A stretch of 64,000 nucleotides of DNA from NCBI RefSeq assembly GCF_002871915.2, contig NZ_CP126958.1:1302001-1366000 (forward strand), in the 5' to 3' direction. Made by a program: the position numbers and the translations under genes. Source of the DNA: Aerococcus loyolae. Lineage in GTDB: Bacteria > Bacillota > Bacilli > Lactobacillales > Aerococcaceae. The notes beneath the pieces are model-generated. The model was not told the DNA's origin and did not search any database. It worked only from the letters and a program-made list of their open reading frames with translations. This document shows, piece by piece, positions 54,360 through 62,705 of the stretch. The stretch's first letter is position 1; each line of letters begins with the position of its first letter.

Positions 54360-56651
54360 CTATTTCAAGAAGCCTTTTTCAGGGAAGAGATAATGGAGTA
54401 AGGCTTCAGTCACCCGGACCCCTTGGCCTTGAGCCGGATAGACGTGCATCATCATCATGGGGTTGAAGTTGGCCTCAATGAATCCATAATTGGCCCCTTT
54501 TTCGCTGACTTGGGCAGCTTTGGTAATGTCTTGGATCATTAAATCAATCCCAGTGATATTAACGCCTAAGGCTTGAGCCATCTGACTGGCGATGTCAAGA
54601 TAGGACGGATGGACTTGGTCTGTGACATCGATCGAGTCGCCTCCAGTGGAAATATTGGAGTTTTCTCTTAAGTAGGCCTTTTGCCCTTCTTCTAAGACAC
54701 TGTCGAAGGTTAAGTCCTGTTGTTTAAGATTTAAAGCTTCAATATCTCCCAATTGAATTTTTTCCAATGGGGTGCGGTGGTCTAAGCCTCGTTTAGGGTC
54801 TTTATTCTTCTCAGCGACTAATTGAGCGATAGTCGCCTTCCCATTGCCAACCACATTAGCAGGCACTCTGAGTAAAACAGCAATGGTCTTGCCATCCAGG
54901 ACAAAGAAGCGGTACTCTACCCCTGGCACATAGTCTTCTAAGAGCACACTATCGTCAGCTTCAAAGGCAATTCGACAGGCCTCTAGGAGCTCTTCACGAC
55001 TGGGTCCTTGCTTAAAGATGGAAATGCCGATCCCCATATTAGTCGATTTGGGTTTGACTACTAAGGGACGGTCGAGATAGAAACCAGCTGCCGCCTCAAC
55101 TTCACTGAGACTGTAATAGGTCCGTGATTGAGGGGCTTGGAAACCCGCCTCTTGAATAATTTGTTTGGTGACCTCTTTATTAGCTAAGAGGTAGTGGGAA
55201 ATATAAGTATCCTTGCTGGTGATATTACCATTCTTAACATATTCAATATGATCGCCAACAGAAAGGCGGAGTAAGTTATCTGTTCGGTCTAATATTTCCA
55301 CTTGGATCCCTGATCGAATCGCATCAGCTATAAAGATCTGGGTAGATAGTTCCATATCGGTAAAGCCACCTAATTGATAAGGGGCCTTCAGAGCATTTTT
55401 ACGGTTCTTTTTAGCAATTGCCAAGCCAGACGCTAACCAGTCCTCCACAGTCGGATAGGCTGTGACAATTCGGGCTGCTGGGGTTTCTTCTGGAGCCTCC
55501 AGGCGGTGGAGAATTTCTTCGATTAAATCTACTTTATCTTGGCTCACTGCTAAGTCTGTTAGCATTTCACGCAAGCCTTTTACGATCCGTTGGCCTTCTT
55601 CATAATAGACCGTTTGACTGAAAGGATCTTCATTAGCCACTTGAGTTTTAATCTTAACGCCCTCTTCAATTTCAGGGTCATCCGCCATTTCATCGATCCA
55701 GAGCAGGTAGAGTAAGAAGTATTTAATAAAGACAAGCTCCCTTAATTGAATCCCATAAGGGGCATCGCCTTGGATATCAGTATTGCGGACTTCCAAGTAC
55801 TTGATCCCAGTATGGAGGAGGTCTCGAACCTTAGCCCCACCCCGTAAACGTACATTGGAATAAAATTCCTTTTCAGCAATGAGATGACCAGTTTTGACAT
55901 TATTTTCTAGGGTTGTGATATAGGTTTCCAAATCGTGGTAGGAAACATGGACATCTTCATGGTTAACATAGCCGTGCTCAGAATTGCGGATACTACGCAC
56001 TGGATGGCCAACAGGTTCTACTCCCGGTTCAAAGAAAGAATCGTGGGCATAGGGACTAGCACCCAAGAAGTAGACAATGACCCATTGGTAGCGTAGAAAA
56101 TTACGGGCCAATTTTAAGTAGAGGGCGTTTTGGGTATCAAATAGGTTGTCATAGTCACTATATCCAGCCTGGTAAAACCCCTTAATAAAGTCAGGATCCA
56201 GACCAAAGTTATAGTGGAGGCCAGAAATCATTTGCAATTTCTTCCCATAGGCTCCTACTAGGTATTCCCGGTAATCCACTGCGGCAGGGTCATCCAATTG
56301 GGCTACCTTAATTTGGTCATCACTAGGTAATTGTGGCGGCATACTGTAAGGCCAGATAGCCTCTTCATTATCTAGATGCCTAATGGTGACATCATAGATC
56401 GCGTGCATCCACTGGAGCACACCCTCTTCACGGCCAATCACAGGGGGTGAGACCAATTCTGTTTGTGATTCAGCAAAGTCGCGCTGGATATACTGGTTTT
56501 CACTCGAGCCATCCACTCTTTGAGGATGGGGCGTTTGGGCAATCTGTCCTTCTGGCGTTACCCGGTGGCCTTCTTTTTCAATACCAATGGAGGTATTTTC
56601 GAATAAGGCAGCGGTGTTTTCATTTTTGATATAGGCTTGTAATTGATTCAT
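54360..56651 (-). CDS. gshAB: Bifunctional glutamate-cysteine ligase / glutathione synthetase
   Basis: A 763-residue fusion enzyme that makes glutathione in two steps. The N-terminal part (about 1-430) is a glutamate-cysteine ligase: TSIGIEKEGHRVTPEGQIAQ, DFAESQTELVSPP, SGLHYNFGL, and YLEVRNTDIQGDAPYG. The C-terminal part (about 485-763) is an ATP-grasp synthetase: RPLVVKPKSTNMGIGI, LLEDYVPGVEYRFFVLDG and NITGIDLMIQD. The fused GshAB (GshF) form is known from streptococci, Listeria and other Firmicutes, and its length fits. It stands alone, with the candidate small RNA converging on it. Confidence 0.95.
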   Translation of the reverse strand: MNQLQAYIKNENTAALFENTSIGIEKEGHRVTPEGQIAQTPHPQRVDGSSENQYIQRDFAESQTELVSPPVIGREEGVLQWMHAIYDVTIRHLDNEEAIWPYSMPPQLPSDDQIKVAQLDDPAAVDYREYLVGAYGKKLQMISGLHYNFGLDPDFIKGFYQAGYSDYDNLFDTQNALYLKLARNFLRYQWVIVYFLGASPYAHDSFFEPGVEPVGHPVRSIRNSEHGYVNHEDVHVSYHDLETYITTLENNVKTGHLIAEKEFYSNVRLRGGAKVRDLLHTGIKYLEVRNTDIQGDAPYGIQLRELVFIKYFLLYLLWIDEMADDPEIEEGVKIKTQVANEDPFSQTVYYEEGQRIVKGLREMLTDLAVSQDKVDLIEEILHRLEAPEETPAARIVTAYPTVEDWLASGLAIAKKNRKNALKAPYQLGGFTDMELSTQIFIADAIRSGIQVEILDRTDNLLRLSVGDHIEYVKNGNITSKDTYISHYLLANKEVTKQIIQEAGFQAPQSRTYYSLSEVEAAAGFYLDRPLVVKPKSTNMGIGISIFKQGPSREELLEACRIAFEADDSVLLEDYVPGVEYRFFVLDGKTIAVLLRVPANVVGNGKATIAQLVAEKNKDPKRGLDHRTPLEKIQLGDIEALNLKQQDLTFDSVLEEGQKAYLRENSNISTGGDSIDVTDQVHPSYLDIASQMAQALGVNITGIDLMIQDITKAAQVSEKGANYGFIEANFNPMMMMHVYPAQGQGVRVTEALLHYLFPEKGFLK

Positions 56652-56900
56652 AACTTGTTTTCTCCCTAATAGTACTTGTGGTACTTAGACTATTTCCTTA
56701 ACTTTACCACGATTAGATAATGGGAAAAAGTGTTTAGCTTACTTTTTGTTATTAAATTTTCCTTACTAATTTGATATCAAGCTTGAACCCTAACCTTGAT
56801 CTGGCTATTATTTACTAGCACTGCCGGACTGATTACATTATTATCTATAGGTAAAGAAAAATGATTGTACTGATTAGTAAGGAGAAAGGACGCTTCTAAA

Positions 56901-57470
56901 ATGATTGATATCAAAAATATCATTGAATCAAGCCCAGAACTCATGGAGCTACTTAAAATTATTCAATCATTTCATCTACCGGATTCTTGGCTCTGCGCAG
57001 ACAGCTTACGTAATTATATTTGGAACTATTTAAGTCAAAAGGATCTTAGCGAGAGTATTTATTTTTCAGATATTGATGTCATCTTCTATGACGAAAACAT
57101 CTCCTACCAAGAAACCCTAAATATCGAAAAAAGCATCAAAGAAAGATACCCCCGCTATAATTGGGAGGTCAGAAATCAATATTATATGCACAAACATAGT
57201 CCCCATAGTAAAAGATATACTTCATCGAAAGATGCGGTCAGCAAGTTTCCGGAAAAGTGTACGGCCATTGCGGCGCGCTTAGATGAAAAGGGTCAGGTCG
57301 AATGTTATGCCCCTTATGGTTATGAGGATATTATCCACTTTAGAGTCTCCCCCACCCCTCACTTCCTAGCGAATAGCGACCGACTAAACGTTTACCAAGA
57401 ACGTATTAAGAAGAAAAATTGGCAAAAAAACTGGCCACAACTTTCTATTGAAAACATAGAGCAAAACTAA
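56901..57470 (+). CDS. DUF925-family nucleotidyltransferase-like protein
   Basis: A 189-residue protein of the NTP_transf_6 (DUF925) family: CADSLRNYIWNYLS followed by the acidic pair in SDIDVIFYDE, then a helix ending RYPRYNWEVRNQYYMH, and TAIAARLDEKGQVECYAPYGYEDI. The acidic D-x-D suggests metal-dependent nucleotidyl transfer, but no substrate is known for the family. AAGGAGAAAGG lies upstream of the ATG. Single gene, ended by a hairpin. Confidence 0.85.
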   Translation: MIDIKNIIESSPELMELLKIIQSFHLPDSWLCADSLRNYIWNYLSQKDLSESIYFSDIDVIFYDENISYQETLNIEKSIKERYPRYNWEVRNQYYMHKHSPHSKRYTSSKDAVSKFPEKCTAIAARLDEKGQVECYAPYGYEDIIHFRVSPTPHFLANSDRLNVYQERIKKKNWQKNWPQLSIENIEQN

Positions 57471-57472
57471 AA

Positions 57473-57536
57473 AGCAGCCAGCGATTGAGCAATCCTAGTC
57501 ACAGAGACAGGAGCTTTCAAGCACTGGCTGCTTTAT
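57473..57536. terminator. Bidirectional terminator between the DUF925 and pyruvate oxidase genes
   Basis: AGCAGCCAG / CTGGCTGCT, a perfect 9-bp stem around a long loop, with TTTATT on the plus strand and TTTT on the minus strand. Confidence 0.65.
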
Positions 57537-57628
57537 TAAGTATACGGCACACAAGTATTATAGGAATTTTATGTTTATTATTTTTCTAACATGGTTATTC
57601 AGCAGATTCCAAAACTAAACTTATTAGC

Positions 57629-59416
57629 TTACAGGGTTTCCTTCCATTGGTATTGGCGAATTTCGACATCCTCAGCTTGAAGATAATCCGTTAAAGGTTT
57701 AAGCTCTTCAGCGTAATAACGTTCTTTAAACTTAGCGATGGCTTCTTTTGAATGGAGTTTAGGATCCAGCTCTAAATGTTCCACTGGAATTGGGCGGTCA
57801 AGACTAATCTTACAGTCAATCACGACCACTTTACCGTCCTTTTCATCAGCGACCGCTTGAGTGAAGACATCCTTCAATTGGCTAATTTCAGTCACGGTGT
57901 AAGCAACAGCACCTTGGGCCTTACCAATCATGGCGAAGTCAACATCTGCGATGTCAATTCCATAGAAGTTATCGTTGGTATCTTCTTGTTCGTCACGGAT
58001 AAATCCGAAACGTTCATTGGTGAAGACCACGTTAATCATAGGGAGCTTGTATTTGACTGCCGTGACGATGTCTTGCATAGCCATGGAGAAGCCTCCGTCG
58101 CCGGCTAAGTTCCATACTTGACGGCCTGGCATTTCTAGTTTTGCTGCAATGGCACCTGGAAGACCATTCCCCATAGTAGCGAAGATATTTGAGGTCCGCC
58201 AGGTATTCTTAGGCGTCATATGAAGGTGGCGGATAGAGGTTTGGGTGGTATTACCCACATCAATCGAATAGACAGCATCTTCATCAGCCACTTGGTTAAT
58301 GGCATGGTAGACTTGGAAAAGTTGTAAATCTCCACTCTCTCTTTGCTCTAGACTTTGGAGATAATCTTTCCAGTTTTTAGCATTGTCAATATTGGCCTTG
58401 TACCAGCCATTATCGGTTTTTTCTTCAATTTTTTCTGTGATTTGGCGGATGGCTTCTCCGGCATCTCCTAAGATGCTGACATCAGCGTCATGACGCTTAC
58501 CCAGTTTTTGTTGGTCGATATCGATTTGGATAAAGTGTTTGACATGGTCAAAAGTCCCTTCGACTTCAGCAAAAGGAAAGTTGGAACCAGCAAAAAGAAT
58601 GGTGTCCGCTTCTTCTAAGGCTTCATTAGCTGGCTTCCAAGCCACCCGGTAGGCAGACCCTAATAGGGCATCAAATTCATAATCAAAATTATCAAAATTA
58701 ATCCCGGTGACAACCACTGGGGCTTTGATTTTCTTAGACAGTTCGACTACATCTTGGCCACTGCCTTGGGTCCCAATACCAGCATAGATAAGCGGCCGTT
58801 CACTAGCTGCTAAGACTTTAACCGCTTGGTCAATATCCTCAGCCCCTGGTGTCATAAGCGGATAGTCGCGGTAACTCTTAGCTGAGGAATACCAGGAATC
58901 TTCTTCAAGCGGTTCCCAACCAAAGCTGACTGGTACTTCAACTGCAGCTACGCCTTTTCTGGCAATGGCGGTACGGATGGCTTCGTCTAAGACCTTGGGG
59001 AGCTGCTCAGCATAAGCCACCCGACGGTTATAAACAGCCACATCAGCAAAATAAGGGTTTTGGTTGAACTCTTGGAACATGTCATAGTTAGATTGCACTT
59101 CTGGGCGTTGGCCAATAATGGCTAAAACCGGTACATTATCCTCCTTAGCATCATAGAGACCATTGTAGAGGTGGGTTGCCCCTGGTCCTGCTGACCCGAT
59201 ACAAGCCGCAATCTTACCTGTGAATTTTGCACTCATGGAAGCTGCTAAGGCTCCAGTTTCTTCGTGACGCACTTGAATAAAGTTAATCTTACCTTGTTCC
59301 TTTTCAAAAGCATCCATTAAGGAGTTGAGCGAACCTGCTGGAAGGCCATAAACATTCTTAATTCCCCAGTCTTCCAATACACGCAGTCCTGCCACCCATG
59401 CATCGATAGTCGCCAT
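57629..59416 (-). CDS. pox: Pyruvate oxidase (H2O2-forming)
   Basis: About 595 residues, a thiamine diphosphate and FAD enzyme that turns pyruvate, phosphate and oxygen into acetyl phosphate, CO2 and hydrogen peroxide. Seen: the ThDP-activating Glu in INFIQVRHEETGALAASM, the FAD-binding middle domain (about 190-345; IYAGIGTQGSG, LLGSAYRVAWKPA), and the ThDP motif GDGGFSMAMQDIVTAVKYKLP with the closing N of FTNERFGFIRDEQ. Length agrees with Aerococcus and Lactobacillus enzymes. ATG 59416 (MATIDAW) is chosen since AAAGGGA lies 8 bases upstream; the 11 extra codons to 59449 are Lys/Arg-rich and unlikely. Peroxide from it is a known competitive weapon in related bacteria. Confidence 0.95.
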   Translation of the reverse strand: MATIDAWVAGLRVLEDWGIKNVYGLPAGSLNSLMDAFEKEQGKINFIQVRHEETGALAASMSAKFTGKIAACIGSAGPGATHLYNGLYDAKEDNVPVLAIIGQRPEVQSNYDMFQEFNQNPYFADVAVYNRRVAYAEQLPKVLDEAIRTAIARKGVAAVEVPVSFGWEPLEEDSWYSSAKSYRDYPLMTPGAEDIDQAVKVLAASERPLIYAGIGTQGSGQDVVELSKKIKAPVVVTGINFDNFDYEFDALLGSAYRVAWKPANEALEEADTILFAGSNFPFAEVEGTFDHVKHFIQIDIDQQKLGKRHDADVSILGDAGEAIRQITEKIEEKTDNGWYKANIDNAKNWKDYLQSLEQRESGDLQLFQVYHAINQVADEDAVYSIDVGNTTQTSIRHLHMTPKNTWRTSNIFATMGNGLPGAIAAKLEMPGRQVWNLAGDGGFSMAMQDIVTAVKYKLPMINVVFTNERFGFIRDEQEDTNDNFYGIDIADVDFAMIGKAQGAVAYTVTEISQLKDVFTQAVADEKDGKVVVIDCKISLDRPIPVEHLELDPKLHSKEAIAKFKERYYAEELKPLTDYLQAEDVEIRQYQWKETL

Positions 59417-59456
59417 TCTAATGTCCCTTTCCTTTCTTTTTCTTTTCAATTAAATA

Positions 59457-59470
59457 ATTTACCGTTTCCA
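59457..59470 (-). promoter_or_regulatory. Possible cre (CcpA) site of pox
   Basis: TGGAAACGGTAAAT on the minus strand matches the cre consensus TGWAARCGYTWWCW at about 11 of 14 positions, and lies some 41-54 bases before the pox ATG. CcpA control of the related spxB is known in streptococci. Confidence 0.4.
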
Positions 59471-59586
59471 CCCTCACTTTATCAAAAGCAAGGCAAAAAT
59501 ATGAATAATATGCTCAATTTTTTCTTTTACCAGTTAAAATATGGGTTATAATTTAAAGCAAATTTATTTAAAAGGAGCGATAGCTT

Positions 59587-60144
59587 ATGCATAAAAATAA
59601 TTCTCTCTTTGAATGGGTAGCCATGGGGATGTATGCAGCTCTCATTATTTTATCCATTACTTTTATTCACATTCCCATGCCTTCCGCCATTTCCAAGAGC
59701 TTTGTTCACCCGGGCAACGCTCTAGTGGTTCTCGGAGTCCTCTTAATGGGAGAAAAGCGAGGCACTTTAGCTGCTGTAGCGGGTCTATTTCTCTATGATG
59801 TTCTCAATGGTTATGCTTCGGTGGCAATTTTCACAGTCTTAGAAAACCTGGTCGTCATTGCCGTCGTAAGTCTACTCTTCCGCAAGGTCTTCCATTCACA
59901 ATTGACCATCGGACGCTTAGCCACCATTGGAGTTGTAGCTGGGGTGACCAAGGTCATTGTCATTTTCATCAAGTATACCTTCCGCCAAGTCTTACTAGGC
60001 AATTCTCTTGCAGCAGCCATGGCCATCGCCGCAACTGGTATGCCGGCTAGTTTATTCACAGCAGCCGTAACCGCTGTCCTAGTTACCTTGCTCTATTATC
60101 CCATGAAGAAAGTCATTGACCGCTACCCAGCCTTAGCTGCTTAA
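59587..60144 (+). CDS. ECF transporter S component
   Basis: A 185-residue protein with about six membrane helices. The region FVHPGNALVVLGVLLMGEKR followed by GTLAAVAGLFLYDVLNGYA is the typical S-component helix 3-4 loop with the Gly-rich A-x-x-x-A packing face. It would give substrate specificity to a shared ECF module; the ligand (a vitamin or similar) is not evident. TATAAT at 59547-59552 is its likely -10, and AAAGGAG precedes the ATG. It lies divergent from pox. Confidence 0.82.
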   Translation: MHKNNSLFEWVAMGMYAALIILSITFIHIPMPSAISKSFVHPGNALVVLGVLLMGEKRGTLAAVAGLFLYDVLNGYASVAIFTVLENLVVIAVVSLLFRKVFHSQLTIGRLATIGVVAGVTKVIVIFIKYTFRQVLLGNSLAAAMAIAATGMPASLFTAAVTAVLVTLLYYPMKKVIDRYPALAA

Positions 60145-60165
60145 AAATTACTACAACCATGATAA

Positions 60166-60199
60166 AAAGGGACTGTGAGTGAATTCACAGTCCCTTTAC
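60166..60199. terminator. Bidirectional terminator
   Basis: AAAGGGACTGTGA / TCACAGTCCCTTT, a 13-bp near-perfect stem around GTGAAT, between the convergent ECF and FMN reductase genes. Confidence 0.88.
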
Positions 60200-60208
60200 T
60201 TATAAGTC

Positions 60209-60781
60209 TTAGGCTTTAGGATTTTTAGCCATTAGGTCTTCGAATTGGTCAATGTAAGATTGAACAAAATTGATGGTTGATTCTTGTTTGAACTTGCCGT
60301 TTTCATCTAAAAGATCAGCCGAATGACCTAAAAAGACTTCCGGTTGTTGGATAGTTGGCATCACGAAGTAAGACAAAGCTAGACGTAAGTTCTTGTTAGC
60401 ACTGTAACCCCCCATAGCACCGACCGAATGCGAGATAATTGCTGCAGGAGTATTAGTCCAAGCCACTGCTCCCTTAGGTTTTGAAGCCACATCGACTGCA
60501 TTCTTTAAGCAGGCAGGGATAGTCCGGTTATTTTCAGGGGTGACAAATAAGACCCCAGCGGCATCACTAATTGCTTGACGGAAGCTCACATAGCTTTCTG
60601 GTAAGGGTTTATTAGTCATTTCAGCGTCATCGTAGTCAGCATCATATAGGGGTAGGTCACGAATTTCGACAATTTCAGCATCATAATCGTCACTAAACAT
60701 GTCGATCGCATTTTGAGCAATCTTGCGTGCATAGGATCCCTCACGTAAACTACCTACTAAAACTACAACTTTTTTTGCCAT
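60209..60781 (-). CDS. NADPH-dependent FMN reductase family protein (second copy)
   Basis: A 190-residue flavodoxin-fold protein related to the one at 38423-38974. It opens KKVVVLVGSLREGSYARKIA (GSLRxxS loop) and has FVTPENNRTIPACLKNAVDV, the flavin-binding PExN segment, and SVGAMGGYSANKNLRLALS. AAAGGAAA lies upstream of its ATG. It probably reduces FMN, quinones or related acceptors; with pyruvate oxidase nearby a redox-stress role is possible but unproven. Confidence 0.9.
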   Translation of the reverse strand: MAKKVVVLVGSLREGSYARKIAQNAIDMFSDDYDAEIVEIRDLPLYDADYDDAEMTNKPLPESYVSFRQAISDAAGVLFVTPENNRTIPACLKNAVDVASKPKGAVAWTNTPAAIISHSVGAMGGYSANKNLRLALSYFVMPTIQQPEVFLGHSADLLDENGKFKQESTINFVQSYIDQFEDLMAKNPKA

Positions 60782-61116
60782 AATAATTTCCTTTCTCCAT
60801 TAAAATAATGTTTATTAAAATTAAACTATATTAACTTTATTAACATTAAATTATAAAAGCAAGCAAGATGCCTATCTTTTTTATAAGCTTTTTAGCCAAT
60901 TTTTGCAGCCTCATAGTAAAGGGTTAAAGACGGGAAATCTCTTGGTAGAGGCCTCAATTCGATCAAAAAATCAATACAATTTTTGGTACTCCTTCTTGGT
61001 ATTGTTCGTTGATCCAGCAGCAAAATTTCTCAGCTATAAGGATTCAGGCAAGAATTTACTTTAGGCCGGCTTTTATTTAAAATAGAGAAGAAAAAATCTA
61101 TGGAAGGAGTAAGCTC
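60782..61116. other. Intergenic region with no recognised gene
   Basis: 335 bases between divergent genes. The left 90 bases are extremely AT-rich and should hold the reductase promoter; TAAAAT near 61077 is a possible -10 for the mutase-like gene. No open frame with a ribosome binding site and no clear structured RNA was seen. Confidence 0.4.
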
Positions 61117-61785
61117 ATGCTTATATTACTGCGTCATGGACAAAGTAGCTCCAATTTAAATAACTTATTTACTGGCTGGTATGATGCCAAACTGACCCAA
61201 AAGGGAAAGGACCAAGCCTATGCTGCGGGGCTCCGTCTGAAAGCCGCCGGATACCAAGTTGATGCTATCCACACCTCGCTTTTAAGCCGGGCCATTCAAA
61301 CCAGTAATGTCGTCCTGGAGGCTATGGATCAACTTTACCTGCCCTTACATAAATCTTGGCGGTTAAATGGCCGCAATTATGGGGCTTTGGAGGGTATGAA
61401 TAAAGACTTAGCCCGGGAAAAGTTTGGTAAAGACCAAGTCCACACCTGGCGTCGGTCCTATGATGTTCGTCCGCCACGCGCTAAAAATAACCAACTTAGC
61501 GACCGCTATCCCTTCTTAGATAGCTCTAGCCTACCGCAAAGTGAAAGTTTAAAGGATACCCAAGTCCGCTTACTGCCCTACTTAGAAGATCAGATCATCC
61601 CCCAACTGAAGCAAGGGAAGAATGTCCTCATCGTCTCCCATGGTAACCTCCTTAGGGCCTTAACAATGGTGATCGAAGACCTGGAACCCAACCAAGCCAG
61701 CCAGATTGAAATCGCCAATGCCCTCCCCATTGTCTACCATTTCAACCAGGATCTCCATCTGCAAAGTAAGGAGATCTTATCTTAA
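61117..61785 (+). CDS. Phosphoglycerate mutase-like protein lacking the catalytic Glu
   Basis: A 222-residue histidine phosphatase-superfamily protein, tandem paralogue of gpmA. The phospho-His motif is LLRHGQSSSNLNN (canonical RHGES), the second His is in IVSHGNLLRAL, and the phosphate-binding arginines ([16 protein letters not shown]) are kept. But where true mutases have NERHYG, with the general acid/base Glu, this one has NGRNYG. It may be a phosphatase, a regulator, or an impaired enzyme. GAAGGAGT lies before the ATG. Its sequence has diverged much more than that of its neighbour. Confidence 0.85.
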   Translation: MLILLRHGQSSSNLNNLFTGWYDAKLTQKGKDQAYAAGLRLKAAGYQVDAIHTSLLSRAIQTSNVVLEAMDQLYLPLHKSWRLNGRNYGALEGMNKDLAREKFGKDQVHTWRRSYDVRPPRAKNNQLSDRYPFLDSSSLPQSESLKDTQVRLLPYLEDQIIPQLKQGKNVLIVSHGNLLRALTMVIEDLEPNQASQIEIANALPIVYHFNQDLHLQSKEILS

Positions 61786-61932
61786 TCACAATCTAAGTTT
61801 TCACTTGGTGAATATAATCACTTTCTTTTAAAAGCTATTGCCCTCTGCGCTATTCTCAAGTAAAATAAGAATAAAGTGAGATATTATGGCTTAGGCCACA
61901 GTGTTTTGCAAGAATTATTTAGGAGGAAAAAA

Positions 61933-62613
61933 ATGAAATTAGTATTCATTCGTCACGGTGAAAGTGAATTAAACTTAGCCAATGTCTTTACCGGTTGGTT
62001 AGATCCAAAATTAAGTGAAAACGGTCGTAAAGAAGCGGCTAAAGCGGGTCAAGATTTAAAAGAAACAGGTATTGAATTTGATTCTGTACATACTTCCGTA
62101 CTAACCCGTGCTATCCAAACCTGTAACATTGTTTTAGAAGAAATGGACCGCCTCTACTTACCAGTAGAAAAAAATTGGCGTTTAAATGAACGTCACTACG
62201 GTGGTTTACAAGGTTTAAATAAAGCTGAAACCGCTGAAAAATATGGTGATGAACAAGTTCATATCTGGCGTCGTTCCTACGATGTACGTCCTCCACAAGC
62301 TAGCGGTGAACAAGCCTTTGACCATCGTTATGACCACTTAGACACCCGCCACATGCTTGCTGGTGAATGTCTAAAGGATACCCTTGACCGTACCCTTCCT
62401 TACTGGGAAGACCACATTGCTCCAGAACTTAAAGACGGTAAAAACGTTTTAGTTGTGGCTCATGGTAACAGCTTACGTTCCCTAACCAAACACATTGAAA
62501 ACATTTCTGACGATGACATCATGGGCGTTGAAATCGCTACTGGCGAACCAATCGTTTATGACATCGACGAAAACCTCAATGTCGTTAACAAAACTGTCTT
62601 ACACAAAAAATAA
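61933..62613 (+). CDS. gpmA: 2,3-bisphosphoglycerate-dependent phosphoglycerate mutase
   Basis: About 226 residues, the glycolytic enzyme that converts 3- to 2-phosphoglycerate. All motifs are present: [20 protein letters not shown] (phospho-His), [22 protein letters not shown] with the catalytic Glu, [10 protein letters not shown], and [13 protein letters not shown] 61933 is taken as start since AGGAGG lies just before it and it gives the family opening [10 protein letters not shown]; 19 upstream codons of open frame are not used. It lies 147 bp downstream of the mutase-like paralogue. Confidence 0.96.
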   Translation: MKLVFIRHGESELNLANVFTGWLDPKLSENGRKEAAKAGQDLKETGIEFDSVHTSVLTRAIQTCNIVLEEMDRLYLPVEKNWRLNERHYGGLQGLNKAETAEKYGDEQVHIWRRSYDVRPPQASGEQAFDHRYDHLDTRHMLAGECLKDTLDRTLPYWEDHIAPELKDGKNVLVVAHGNSLRSLTKHIENISDDDIMGVEIATGEPIVYDIDENLNVVNKTVLHKK

Positions 62614-62627
62614 TTTCAAATAAATCA

Positions 62628-62668
62628 AAGCAGCTCCTTTCCCTTTTCGAGACAGGAGCTGCTTTTTT
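62628..62668 (+). terminator. Terminator of gpmA
   Basis: AAAGCAGCTCCT / AGGAGCTGCTTTT, an 11-bp stem with a 15-base loop followed by TTTTTT; probably serves nrdE from the other strand too. Confidence 0.9.
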
Positions 62669-62705
62669 GCATGCTTATAATTGTTCATTCACTAGGGGTT
62701 TTCGC

